NCBI GenBank assembly: GCA_963691705.1
Contig: OY829541.1
Coordinates: 34,546,719-34,610,718 of the forward strand
DNA from: Viola odorata
Taxonomy: Eukaryota > Streptophyta > Magnoliopsida > Malpighiales > Violaceae
Direction: 5' to 3'
Length of the DNA: 64,000 nucleotides
Shown: positions 21,167 to 29,989 of the stretch, one piece after another
How positions within the stretch are numbered: the first letter of the stretch is position 1
How the letters are laid out: each line of letters opens with the position of its first letter
The notes under the pieces: model-generated
Seen by the model: only the letters and a program-made list of their open reading frames with translations
Databases searched by the model: none
What the model was told of the DNA's origin: nothing
Translations under genes and position numbers: made by a program

Positions 21167-21869
21167 TAGCACACTCCTCTAGAGGCTTGAACAAAGCGAA
21201 GCTACAGATGCGGTAGTGAGCACTTTCGTCTAACACAGCGTTAGCTTGCTCTAGCTCAGCCCTGGACAATATCGAAGGATTCGACCAAATAGGGCCTACC
21301 AGCTCCTGGTTGAAATTAATACGCCACAAACGTGACGGTAGCTCCAAGACAAAGAAACTGCTTTTCCAATCGGCCACACCCTTTTTAAAGCCGTGAAAAC
21401 GCTGCCAGAACGACTGCACGAGTGCGTCATTCCATCGAGGAGTAATTTCAATTAAACAATTATGACAGTTCATACTAAAGAATTTGCGAAGTAAATTGAG
21501 AGATGGGGTAGAAATGTTCTTCAACTCGCAAGCGCGAAGAAAAGTATAAACCGCACACCAGGAAGAGGGAGTTATCTGGGCAGGATTAAGATTATACTCC
21601 CGCAGCAGCGTTAGTATCGATTCATGAACAGGAAAGCGGAAATCGTAAAGGAACATCTTAAGATAAAAAAGCCTACTGTAACCCCACACCGGATCATAGA
21701 GCCGCATATCACTTCCAGGGATAGAGGGCTCATACCCAGGAGGAAAGGTGATACCGTGTTCCTCCAATTCGGCTTTCAGAACCACATCGCATGTAAAAAT
21801 ACTGGGTGATTGCGCAACCTCTGGATCCATGGGTTTCCAGATAACCTGGCGAGGTCTATTTCTAGCCAT

Positions 21870-22264
21870 AACAAACCAGCAAAAAGGAAAGCGGAGAAGG
21901 ATTGAATTGGTACCTTGAAAAGGGAGAGTTACAGAGGAATCAAGGAAGATAAGAGAAAAAATTCGAAACAAGGGCAAAAGTTCTGAAAAAGGGAAATGAC
22001 CCCTCTTTTAAAGAAGTAAAATGCCACCACATTAAGTGAGACACCAATCGCGCGAAGACGCGTGTAAAAAGAGGTTGGCCACGTGGAAGAATTTTGAAAA
22101 AGAAATTTATTCGGTGTGACTCCCCAAAAGGGCGACAGTGTTGACCCAGTCAGAGTAACCGCGAAGCGATTGCCTCAGTCAGGCCAACCACTTGCATTAG
22201 CTATCACCAAGGACCAGCAGGCTAACGAAAATAACAACAAAAATAAAAAGGCAGAAAGCATTAT
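21870..22264. other. RT3 spacer upstream of gene 2
   Basis: No gene supported. A weak TATA-like TTTAAAAG lies near 22006-22013 on the minus strand, about 140 bases before the gene 2 ATG; RT2 has TTTATAAGG at a similar place. Confidence 0.4.
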
Positions 22265-22270
22265 TTTATT
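22265..22270 (-). terminator. Poly(A) signal of RT3 gene 0.5
   Basis: AATAAA on the minus strand, about 37 bases after the gene 0.5 stop codon. Confidence 0.5.
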
Positions 22271-22306
22271 CATAAAACGCCAACAGGCATGTACAACGCA
22301 AAGTGG

Positions 22307-22729
22307 CTAATCCTCATCAGGCCAGTAAATGCCATGGTGATAAACCCCGTCATCATCAAGGAATGGCATCTTCCCGTCAGCATTCGGGACAGGTTTGTCT
22401 GCCTCCCTTTCTGGGCCGGACCCTGACGGGCCTGACTTTCCTTTGGCACTCGAATCTGCCAACCCCGCACCAGCACTGGTGGGAAAAGCCTTCTTCAGCG
22501 AACAATCAGGGGAAGGAAAGCATTTGCCACCCTCTTGGATAGCAGAACCAGAAGAAGCCAAAGTCGCGATGGGCGCCTTGGAAGTTCATTTCCCCTGCCT
22601 CTTACGACCTTTTCGGCGGACCGGAGGCCTCCACGGTGGCGAAGGAGGGGGATGATCTGAGTCCGGCGAAGTCGGGGGAGTCGGCAAGGAGTCGCGATCC
22701 ATGGAACTCAAGAAATAAAAATCTGCCAT
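22307..22729 (-). pseudogene. RT3 antisense gene 0.5: small Ser/Pro-rich protein with acidic tail (one stop)
   Basis: Start ATG at 22727-22729 (MADFYFLSSMDRDSLP). The N-terminal block is almost shared with RT2 gene 0.5 (PTPPTSPDSD then PPPSPPW). The middle is basic then variable, and the end is a conserved acidic-aromatic tail (DDDGVYHHGIYWPDED here, NDDVVYCYDITWSDGD in RT2). Whole frame 140 codons plus stop, interrupted by TGA at 22586-22588, likely from CGA. TATA box before it and AATAAA after it. No known family recognised. The conserved ends with a free middle suggest a short adaptor-like or disordered protein; this is inference. Confidence 0.75.
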
Positions 22730-22796
22730 TCGACCTGCAAAAAAGCAAAGAGAAGAAAAAGGCGAAGATGAACAGGGAAGAGGAAAGCATTTCCCT

Positions 22797-22802
22797 TTTA
22801 TA
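22797..22802 (-). promoter_or_regulatory. TATA box of RT3 gene 0.5
   Basis: TATAAA (in GGCTATAAAAGG) about 70 bases before the ATG. RT2 has GGCTATTTAATGG at the matching distance. Confidence 0.6.
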
Positions 22803-23047
22803 GCCGAGGAAACACTCCGATCCTCGCGCGGGTCCTGAAAAATCAATTAAGATGCATGGGAAAAATAACCGTAACAGCAGAATCTGATCCGGCACCAGTA
22901 TACCTGCTTATTAATTGCGCCAATCAAAGGGCACCAAATAATCACCCAACCACTTACCTCTGAAGAGGAGGTTCTGGAAGCGGTTGAATCAAACATTTAT
23001 TGCTGGTTCCTGGAACGCAACCACTGAAAGGGTGCATTCTGAGGAAG

Positions 23048-23068
23048 ACTCATTTTCAGTTGGGCTTA
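23048..23068 (+). other. Internal copy of the pre-LTR motif in RT3
   Basis: It contains the exact 20-base motif CTCATTTTCAGTTGGGCTTA that also precedes the 3' LTR (23770-23789), and lies between gene 0.5 and gene 0. RT2 has a copy at the matching place (24762-24782). Confidence 0.6.
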
Positions 23069-23135
23069 CCACCAACATATTCGGCCAACGCAGCAAGAAA
23101 TAACTGAGAAAAGGAATACTGAAAAGCAACAACCA

Positions 23136-23141
23136 TTTATT
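23136..23141 (-). terminator. Poly(A) signal of RT3 gene 0
   Basis: AATAAA on the minus strand (in CATAAATAAATGG), 82 bases after the gene 0 stop. RT2 has AATAAATAAA 73 bases after its gene 0 stop. Confidence 0.6.
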
Positions 23142-23222
23142 TATGGCCCGAGCAGCCTTAGAGTGCACAGATATACATGGAAACACAAGAAAAAAGCAAA
23201 TAAGAGGAAACAAGGGCAGCGA

Positions 23223-23606
23223 TCAGGCGTTGGACCCAGCATCGTCCTCCCCTGGCACAACGGGTACGTCCCTCAGAGCATCAGCAACGGAAGTCAGCTC
23301 AGCAGAGCAGGCCCTCATCCCCTTCAAGCAGCAGGCCAGCAAATCCTTCCTCTGCTGCAGCATCGAGGCAACCACATCAAGGTGAGCAGTGGTGGTGGCC
23401 AGCTTCGCCAGGCTCTTCAGAGGATTAAAGTCCTCAAGAGATATCCCCAGCTGTTTGGAGAGAATAGGGGTCAATACGCCCTGCAACTCGAGGACGTCCT
23501 CCGAGGTTTTGGTAATCATCCTCTCCAGAAAGCCGATGTCACCTTCAGTAAGGTTCTTCAAGGTCAAAGTTTTGGAGATCAAGAAATTTCGGGTCAGTTC
23601 ATCCAT
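23223..23606 (-). CDS. RT3 antisense gene 0: intact 127-residue helical protein
   Basis: The start at 23604-23606 (MDELTRNFLISK) is chosen because RT2 gene 0 starts at the same residue (MDHLTKNFLLSK); the frame is also open for nine codons upstream. The sequence alternates hydrophobic and charged residues with few prolines. Conserved blocks shared with RT2: TLKNL-x-GD-GFLE, KTSED-LELQG-LTP, SLEDF-PL-S, MLQQRKD-L-CCLKGMR, and an acidic end. No signal peptide or membrane segment seen. It has its own TATA box and AATAAA. It is the only antisense gene in RT3 with no visible damage. I recognise no domain; function unknown. Confidence 0.78.
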   Translation of the reverse strand: MDELTRNFLISKTLTLKNLTEGDIGFLERMITKTSEDVLELQGVLTPILSKQLGISLEDFNPLKSLAKLATTTAHLDVVASMLQQRKDLLACCLKGMRACSAELTSVADALRDVPVVPGEDDAGSNA

Positions 23607-23670
23607 GGAGAAATATGGAAAAGAAAGGGACATGCAAATGCGAGGAAACCTGCGCAGAAGAAAACTTCAA

Positions 23671-23676
23671 TTTATA
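23671..23676 (-). promoter_or_regulatory. TATA box of RT3 gene 0
   Basis: TATAAA in GGGCTTATAAATTG, 65 bases upstream of the ATG, matching the RT2 gene 0 box. Confidence 0.65.
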
Positions 23677-23769
23677 AGCCCTGACAAAAATCATCTAAAC
23701 CACTTTCTGACAAGGAAACGTTCTGATACCTCACGAAGAGAGGGCGTTAGCCCTTGGTAAACACTCGGG

Positions 23770-23789
23770 CTCATTTTCAGTTGGGCTTA
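23770..23789 (+). other. RT3 pre-LTR motif (plus-strand priming region)
   Basis: CTCATTTTCAGTTGGGCTTA ends exactly where the 3' LTR starts. It is not purine-rich, unlike a classical polypurine tract, yet is conserved with RT2. Confidence 0.6.
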
Positions 23790-24359
23790 TGATAACAATT
23801 CACCTAAGAAAAAGGGTATTTTCGTCTACTGCCCTGAACAGAAAGAAGAGATCGCTGCTCTCACCGTTGTGGTAGGGTGGAGCCACTGTCTCCCCCGGAG
23901 GCTAACGCCAAGAGGGCTAATAGGCGCTCAAGAGGTTCCCCAGATAAACTATTCAGATGGCTCGAGGAGCTGTCTCGTCCTAAGAGATACCACAGGGCAG
24001 GAGGGCCACTCTGCCACTACCCTACCATGGTAGTACTTATTCACATGGCTATCGCCACGATACCATGTCATCGAGGGGGCGAACCACGATCCCTAACGGT
24101 AGAGATAGCTCTCTATCCATTCCCATGTGCGGAAATGCTCAATTCTTCTATATATACGCCTCCCCCTCAAAGAGGGCGGGTAAGCATACTCTACTGGCCT
24201 AAACTCTGCCAAATTCAGTATAGATACTGACTTAAGCATCAGAGTGTTTCCGCTGGAGACCCCCTCCGGCGCATTGCAGGTACCGCGGACCGTCGTGAGC
24301 GATGATCTGGGAGGAACTATTCCACCATACATCCTTCGGCAGAAGATAAATTCTTATCA
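23790..24359 (+). repeat. RT3 3' LTR (570 bp)
   Basis: TGATAAC...TTATCA, about 20 mismatches to 9158-9727, mostly transitions. Followed by the CTGAC duplication. Confidence 0.96.
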
Positions 24360-24364
24360 CTGAC
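24360..24364. repeat. RT3 target-site duplication, right copy (CTGAC)
   Basis: Exact copy of 9153-9157. Confidence 0.95.
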
Positions 24365-24605
24365 CCCGCTCCATTCCAGACTGGGAGCCACATCTCTGGA
24401 GGATTTCAGTCCTTTAGAGAGCGTGTCGAGGTTGGCCACCTCCATCGCTCAGATTCAGGTGGTAATCGTAATGCTGCAGCAACGCAAGGACATGCTGGGG
24501 TGCTGCTTGAAGGGGATGAGGGTCACCTCTGCTGACCTGACTCTGGTCATGGACTCTCTGAGAGACATTCCCGAAGTTCCCGAGGACGCTGGCTCTGACG
24601 CCTGA
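24365..24605 (+). pseudogene. RT2 antisense gene 0, 3' part
   Basis: Continues the frame broken at 9157 and ends with TGA at 24603-24605. Related along its length to the C-terminal two thirds of RT3 gene 0 (MLQQRKDMLGCCLKGMR here, MLQQRKDLLACCLKGMR there). The two RT2 parts together make 126 codons including the stop, with no other damage. Confidence 0.85.
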
Positions 24606-24677
24606 CGGCGGTGGCTCCCTTTGTACCTTTTCTCCTTTTCTGCTTTCGCAACTGTACTTTTCGGCCGTTTAAGTCAT

Positions 24678-24687
24678 AATAAATAAA
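24678..24687 (+). terminator. Poly(A) signal of RT2 gene 0
   Basis: Overlapping AATAAATAAA 73 bases after the gene 0 stop codon, matching the placement in RT3. Confidence 0.6.
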
Positions 24688-24761
24688 CTGTCTTTATTAT
24701 GCCGCTTGTCGCTATTCTTTCCTTCAATGTGCCATTTGTCTTTTTTCGGTTGGAGGCCTCC

Positions 24762-24782
24762 CAAGCCCAACTGAAAACGAGT
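24762..24782 (-). other. Internal copy of the pre-LTR motif in RT2
   Basis: The minus strand reads ACTCGTTTTCAGTTGGGCTT, the motif found before the RT2 3' LTR, placed between gene 0 and gene 0.5 as in RT3. Confidence 0.55.
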
Positions 24783-24992
24783 AAGTCACTAGACGGTTTC
24801 TTCGCTAACCGTTCTGCATTAATTCTGCGCCGCCGCCTCCTTATCCACCGATTGGGCTAAATTTCAGTTTCCCTCGATCTGTGGGAGATTTCAACAGGCG
24901 TGACTGCAAATCCAGATTTGTACTCCAAGTTGTACACGTGTCTGCCCTCAAAAGTCATATTGGAAGATCCACGCTTCTCCCCCTCCTTTGGC

Positions 24993-24999
24993 TATTTAA
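24993..24999 (+). promoter_or_regulatory. TATA-like box of RT2 gene 0.5
   Basis: TATTTAA in GGCTATTTAATGG, about 75 bases before the ATG; aligned with GGCTATAAAAGG of RT3. Confidence 0.5.
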
Positions 25000-25069
25000 T
25001 GGGATCTTTTCCCTCCTTTCTGTTCATCTTCTTGTTTATTTTTCCTCTTGGCAGATCGTCTGGGATTTC

Positions 25070-25384
25070 ATGGCTAACTCTTATTTTTTAGATACTGCGG
25101 CGCGAGATTCTCCGCCAACTCCCCCGACTTCGCCAGATTCAGACAATCCTCCTCCGTCGCCTCCGTGGAAAAATGCTTCAAAAGTATCTGCACCGCTTTT
25201 CAAGTATCTGGCCCCTTCTGCTGAAAAGGCTGATGAACCCTCTATTCCTCCTCGTGTCTTGCCAACGTTAGCTCTTCTTTTCGCGAGCGCTGAAACGGTG
25301 ATGTCGACCACAGAAGAGGAGGCATCGCTCTCGAATGATGATGTAGTTTATTGCTATGATATCACTTGGTCTGACGGTGACTAG
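25070..25384 (+). CDS. RT2 antisense gene 0.5: intact 104-residue Ser/Pro-rich protein
   Basis: Start ATG at 25070 (MANSYFLDTAARDSPP), chosen by match to RT3 and by spacing to the TATA-like box; the same frame is open further upstream from 24881 but that part is not conserved. N-terminal Pro/Ser/Asp block, a middle with AEKADEPSIPP, and the acidic-aromatic tail ending SDGD. About 36 residues shorter than the RT3 copy, the loss being in the middle. AATAAG near 25433 may serve as poly(A) signal. Not a known family to me. Confidence 0.72.
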   Translation: MANSYFLDTAARDSPPTPPTSPDSDNPPPSPPWKNASKVSAPLFKYLAPSAEKADEPSIPPRVLPTLALLFASAETVMSTTEEEASLSNDDVVYCYDITWSDGD

Positions 25385-25855
25385 TTTAGTTTGTCTCGCT
25401 TCTTTGTAGATGTTGTATGGCTATTTGGAATGAATAAGATAACGCTTCATTTTCTTTGGTACCCTTATCGCTTTCTCGCGTTATTTCTTCAAGCGTCAAG
25501 GGTTGCCGTAGGGGGGCAGTTATTGCTGGGTGTAACCGTCTTTTGGTTTTCTAGTCAATAACCGTCTTCTCTGGAAGACATAAATGACTGTCCACGCGTC
25601 CCTTTCTGCTTCGCACGTGTCTCCCTTTTATAGGCTGTCTTCTTCTTCAAGGTGAACCTTTATAAGGGAATCCCTATTCTCTTTTATCATTTTTGCTAAT
25701 ATTCTGCAATTTTTCGCACTTTCTCTTTCTCCTGTGTTTCTTTTTGATCGAGAAGAGTCTCCACAACTGCTCGCCGGTGACGACGGTCTGTTCTCTGGCT
25801 ACCCATTCCAGGTATTTTGTCTCTCTCTTGCCGCAGTTTATTTTTCCGATTCCTT
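25385..25855 (+). other. RT2 spacer upstream of gene 2/1, with TATA-like box
   Basis: No gene supported. TTTATAAGG at 25659-25667 lies about 190 bases before the next ATG, and TTTTATAGG lies near 25627. Pyrimidine-rich from 25690. Confidence 0.45.
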
Positions 25856-28800
25856 ATGTCTCATATTAGAGCCTCTACGAGATTCGAAAATCCCATCGAT
25901 CTCGAGGCTAGGAGAGCTCGTAGTATTTTTGATTGTGATGAAGTTCTGAGGGTAGAGTTAGAAGAGAATGGTATCACCTTTCCCTTAGGTTGTCGCCCTC
26001 ATATCCCTACTAAGGACATTCAGCTTCATGCCGCCATGTGGGGAACATTTCGGCTGGTTTACTTCAAGATGTTCCTCTACGGATTTCATCTCCCCCTTCA
26101 TACTTCTCTCATGAAGCTGCTGAACCATTATGATCTCAATCCGGTTCAAATAACTCTGTCTTCCTGGTGTGGGATTTACGCATTCCTTCGGGAGTGCGAG
26201 ATGAAGCATATTTTCACTCCCTCCCTCGATCTGTTCTGCATGTTTTTCAGCTTGAGCTGTCGTGCCTGCTTGGTGGATATCACTCCTAGATGGAATGACA
26301 CCGTCGTGCAATTTTTCTGGCAGAATTTCCAAGGTTTTGACGAAAACGTAGATAATTGGAAAAATGGTTTCTTCACCCTCCGACTGCCGTCCCGCTGGTG
26401 GCGCGGAGGCTTTAATCAAAAGATTGCTAGTGCCGATTGGAAAAATCCAGAGGTGCTGTCTAGCACTGATGTGTCCCATGTTTCTGCTCTGTTAGAGATA
26501 GAAGGGCCTTTCCGCATTCGAGAATTTGCTCAGTTCAGACCCTTGAAAGAATGTGTCGTTGGTGAGTTTTTCTTTCACCACGTTATCGCTTCACTTTGCT
26601 TGCTATATTAATATATTCCGTTGACAGGTAGCGCTGAGGGTTGTTCCTCTGGTGGAAATAACACTCCTCTGAACGTGACACCGCTTCAAACGCTACCTCC
26701 TTCCCCGCCGCCCGAAAGTTCCAGCCATCCGATTATCCCTCCGAGGAAAAGGAGGATCAAGACCATTGCGGCACGCAACGTTTCCGCCCAACCTTCTCGT
26801 TTTCTTGAGAATTGCTTGCCACTTCGGGGTAGGGGAGTGTCTTCGAGTCATTCTGCGACCGAAACGATTGACAGCGATAGCGAGAGCATGGATGCCGGCT
26901 CCGAACTGTGTCATACCACTCTTGCCGAACGGATGAAGCTTAGGGCGAGGAAAAATGATCCCGTGGCGGAGTCATCCGAGGACAATAGCGAGGAGATAGC
27001 CGCCGAAATGGAGCGTCTTAAAAAGAAAATTCGGAAAGAGAAAACGGGTCCCCCGATTCCTCCCTTGAAGGAAGTTAACGCAGTTCCCTCCACTAAGGTT
27101 GACACTTGTCCTATCGCCAATACCTCGCAAGTGGTGGAGGTTGTCAAGGCACCTTCCGTTGTTCCTTCCAAAACTGATGAGGTTTCCGCGGCGGTGGACC
27201 TACCTTTGCCATCCGGTGGCCCTGAGACAGTACGCTTGAATAGCATTTTGACGGGCAAGCGTAGGGTTCTGTATGCGCAAATGTTCCGCTATGGTTTTCA
27301 GCTTCCCATCAATTCTTTTCATAAAACAGTTGCTCATTGCCTGCGATTTGAATCCTGTTCAATTAGCCCCGAATGCGTATTGCTGCGTTTATGCCTTCTT
27401 AGAACTTTGTAAATATAAGGGGATCACTTCCCCTTCTCTTTTACTGCTTAAATCAATTTTTAAACTGATGAAGTGTCGGGGAGTGATAACGATATCGCCC
27501 CGTTATGACGATGACTCACTCAAGTCTTTCACTTGGAAACTTCTCCACATTGAGTCCTCTGTCGATGCTTGGAAGAAAGAGTTCTTTGTGATAGATCTTC
27601 CTGAAGACCCCAATTCCTGGTGGCGGTCTGGGTTTAACCAAGACGTCAAGGACAACGTCTGGGGTCGGCCGGAGACTCTTCCTCAGCGTGAACAAGGCTG
27701 GTTAGACAAACTTCTTCAACTGGAAATCAGGGTTCATATCCGCTATGTGGCGTGCAGAGTCGATATGAAGGACTGCGTTAGATGTGAGTGTCGAGTCGCT
27801 TCCTTCTTTATTATCACTGATACTAATGCTAACGCTATTTTGCCATCATGCAGCGACAGATCCCAACTACAAGCCTGAAAGCGTTAGGAGGCGACTGAAA
27901 AGGGCTCAGGACCGAGAAGAAAAGGAGAAGGCCACCTCGACGGAAGCTGCCGATAACTCCACTATTCTACCTGCTGTTTCCGTGAGCCTCGCTCAAGTAT
28001 CTTCTTCCTCAGCCGGTGAGGGGAATACCGACATCCCTTCGGTTATCCCTATTGTAACCGTCGCTGCCCCTTCTACTCAGTCGTCTCCTTCTAAAGCCCC
28101 TAGGGTTCCTGACAAAGGAAAAAAGAAGAGAAGAACAAGGAGTGTTGCCGCCCTCACTCCTTCTCAGGACGCGGCAGGTTCTTCGGAAGCATCCCCTCTT
28201 GACACAACTGTTGTGAGTGGGCTTTTTATCCACGATACGTTATACCTTGGTGTCGGGCGTTAGTTTACCCGCTTCTCTTATTATTACTTCTGTTGGGTTC
28301 CTTGCAGGATACCGCCGCTGTTTCTACTTCCGCGCCTCCCGTAGGCGAAATGGACATGGGTTATGTGCTGACTGGTTCTAAGAAGAGGTCCCGGCCGGAG
28401 GGTGAGGGTGGAAGCTTATCTTCTACTGACGCCACGACGGAAGTCAGACCGGACAACACCTTTGTTTCTATGGATGCTCCCCAGACTCACCCTTCTGGGT
28501 TTTTGGTGAACATGGGTACGGCTGAGACCTTTGGGGCTTCACCCAATTCCTTCGGTGGGCCTGTTCATACATATGATCCCAACTCGGGCTATCAGGAGGG
28601 TTTACAGGACTTTACGGGTTACCACCCTTACGATTCCTATGCCGTCCAAGGGGGTCCTTCTTCTCGAGTCCATCCTCATATCCCTGTGGCCTTTGTGCCT
28701 TCAAGCATTCCTTTATCGCAACGTTGTGGCGAAGGGGCCTCCACCTTTAACTATGCTGCAGAACTAAGTTCCTTTAGTGAGCTTGGTACTGTGACTCACC

Positions 28801-29558
28801 AAGTGGGTTTATATGATTTTCGCAATACGGGCTTAGCGGCTCTCGGGGGTGATGGTTCAGTTGAGGTTTCGGCTTTCTTGGCAGCCCAAATACTGTCGAC
28901 CCCTGCTGAGCGGGAAGCTTTCCTCTCGCAGACAGATGATGATAAGGTGAACTCGCTGCGCACTGTAATCTTTTCCAACTTTGTGAAATTTTAGTACTGG
29001 ACAGAGCATGTTCAGTGTCAGGCTGCTTCTCTTGTTGTGTCCCTTTTTGAACTTTCGCAAGAGCGAAATGAGAAGAATAAGCTGCTGGAGGAGCACAATC
29101 GATTGTTACTGGCTCAGCAGGAGCTGTCGAGACAAGTGTCCACCCTTGATGCAAAGAATGTTGTGCTGGAAGGAGAGAAGTCATCCTTGGCAAGAGAGAA
29201 AATGGCTTGGGAGGAAGAGAGAGCCGCTCTGATAGAGGAGTCAGCCGACAAGAGCCTGTGGCACGTTGAGCGGACGGCCACTATCTTAGTCGAATGCTTT
29301 GAAGAGGTCCATGGAGCAGATGCGTACGAAGGTTACAAGGTCACAAAGGCCTTCAAACAGAAGTCTGCCGACCTTATTGAAGCAGGCTTTCGCCGAGCTA
29401 AGGCGGAGGGTGGAGACCGAGGAACCCTAAGGGTTGACACATTCCCAAGCTTTGCCGCCTCTTTTACTGCCATCAGGCTTTTTGTTTTTTGCCTCCGCGG
29501 CGTTATTGTTTTGGTTTTTGGAACTTGTGACCTTTCTCAGGCACCTTTATGCATTTGA
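25856..29558 (+). pseudogene. RT2 antisense gene 2/1 fusion: two PF04195-like domains in one spliced gene (broken)
   Basis: Start ATG at 25856 (MSHIRASTRFENP). Exon 1 (to 26561) carries the gene 2 domain (MFLYGFHLPLHTSLMKLL, NPVQITLSSW). Intron 26562-26627. Exon 2 (26628-27783) starts as gene 2 (NVTPLQTLPPSP) but at about 27220 passes into the gene 1 domain (VRLNSILTGKRRVLYAQMF), with a frameshift near 27315; after it LNPVQLAPN and SPRYDDDSLKSFTWKL follow. Intron 27784-27853 (phase 1), exon 3 27854-28212, intron 28213-28307 (phase 0), then exon 4 with the gene 1 middle and coiled coil, interrupted by TAG at 28992-28994. Gene 2 C-terminus, gene 1 promoter and gene 1 N-terminus are absent, so a deletion probably fused them. 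Antisense to RT2 gag-pol. Function unknown. Confidence 0.8.
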
Positions 29559-29989
29559 ACAGTTTATATCTTTGTTGCTGTCTTTTCCCTTTCTTTATTT
29601 CACTTTCTGAAATTCCCAGGGTGTCGCTAGCATCCTGGCGATATAATATGTTTAATTTCTCGAGCAGACTCGTAGCATTTCAGCAACAGATATCGCTGAG
29701 GTCGGTATCGGGTTAGCTTTCCCGGTGAGCCTCATAGTATCGCCGCTTGTGCAGTAGTCAATCTTTCCGCCACTCGAAAGTTATTCTGCACATTCTCAAT
29801 TGTAAACCATTAGTAGCATAACGGGTTACGAGAGATAGTGATTACCCGTAGGAGCTTTTCCGCTGCCGTCATAGGGCGTTTAGTCATGGAAGTCGCGTGA
29901 ATCGCTTTTCCCGTCAGCTCTACTTCACTAGGGATTACGCATCTAGTTACTAGCTAGAATTTCGCGATTCTTTGCACTTCTATTTTTCC
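29559..29989. other. RT2 non-coding stretch after gene 2/1
   Basis: No frame supported. Short repeated phrases (CATAGTATCGC, CGCATCTAG-type) but no clear unit. Convergent 3' flanks of the antisense gene and of pol meet here. Confidence 0.4.

Larger units (their letters stand above)
19790..21869 (-). pseudogene. RT3 antisense gene 2: PF04195-like protein with coiled coil, two exons
   Basis: Start ATG at 21867-21869 (MARNRPRQVIWKP). Exon 1 has the same fold signature as gene 1: MFLYDFRFPVHESILTLL, NPAQITPSSW, ITPRWNDALVQSFW, so the two genes are paralogues. Exon 2 starts at 21117 after a CAG acceptor and matches the second exon of the RT2 gene (NVTPLQTLPASP). It continues through a Ser/Thr/Pro-rich part, a conserved block (GLKGFCFDALRAIG to FRHLNHLFEIHDRES) and a Glu/Lys coiled coil. 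An in-frame TAG at 20141-20143 breaks it. The donor side of the intron has been replaced by a 36-bp inverted copy of exon 2 sequence (21131-21166), so normal splicing is doubtful. RT2 keeps a regular 66-bp intron here (26562-26627). Confidence 0.8.
9158..24359 (+). mobile_element. RT3: complete Tat-type retrotransposon (15.2 kb) with four antisense genes
   Basis: Two LTRs of 570 bp each and a perfect CTGAC duplication define it. Plus-strand order: LTR, PBS, gag, protease, RT, RNase H, second RNase H, integrase, two minisatellites. Then on the minus strand come gene 1, gene 2, gene 0.5 and gene 0, then the pre-LTR motif and 3' LTR. About 20 mismatches between the LTRs by eye (roughly 3.5-4 percent). 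Gag and pol carry many stops. RT1 belongs to the same subfamily. Confidence 0.96.

Noticed and set aside
16836..23606. An envelope-like gene after pol, as in Athila elements
   Set aside because: The frames after pol are on the other strand, have no signal peptide or membrane anchor pattern, and match PF04195-like and unknown soluble proteins.
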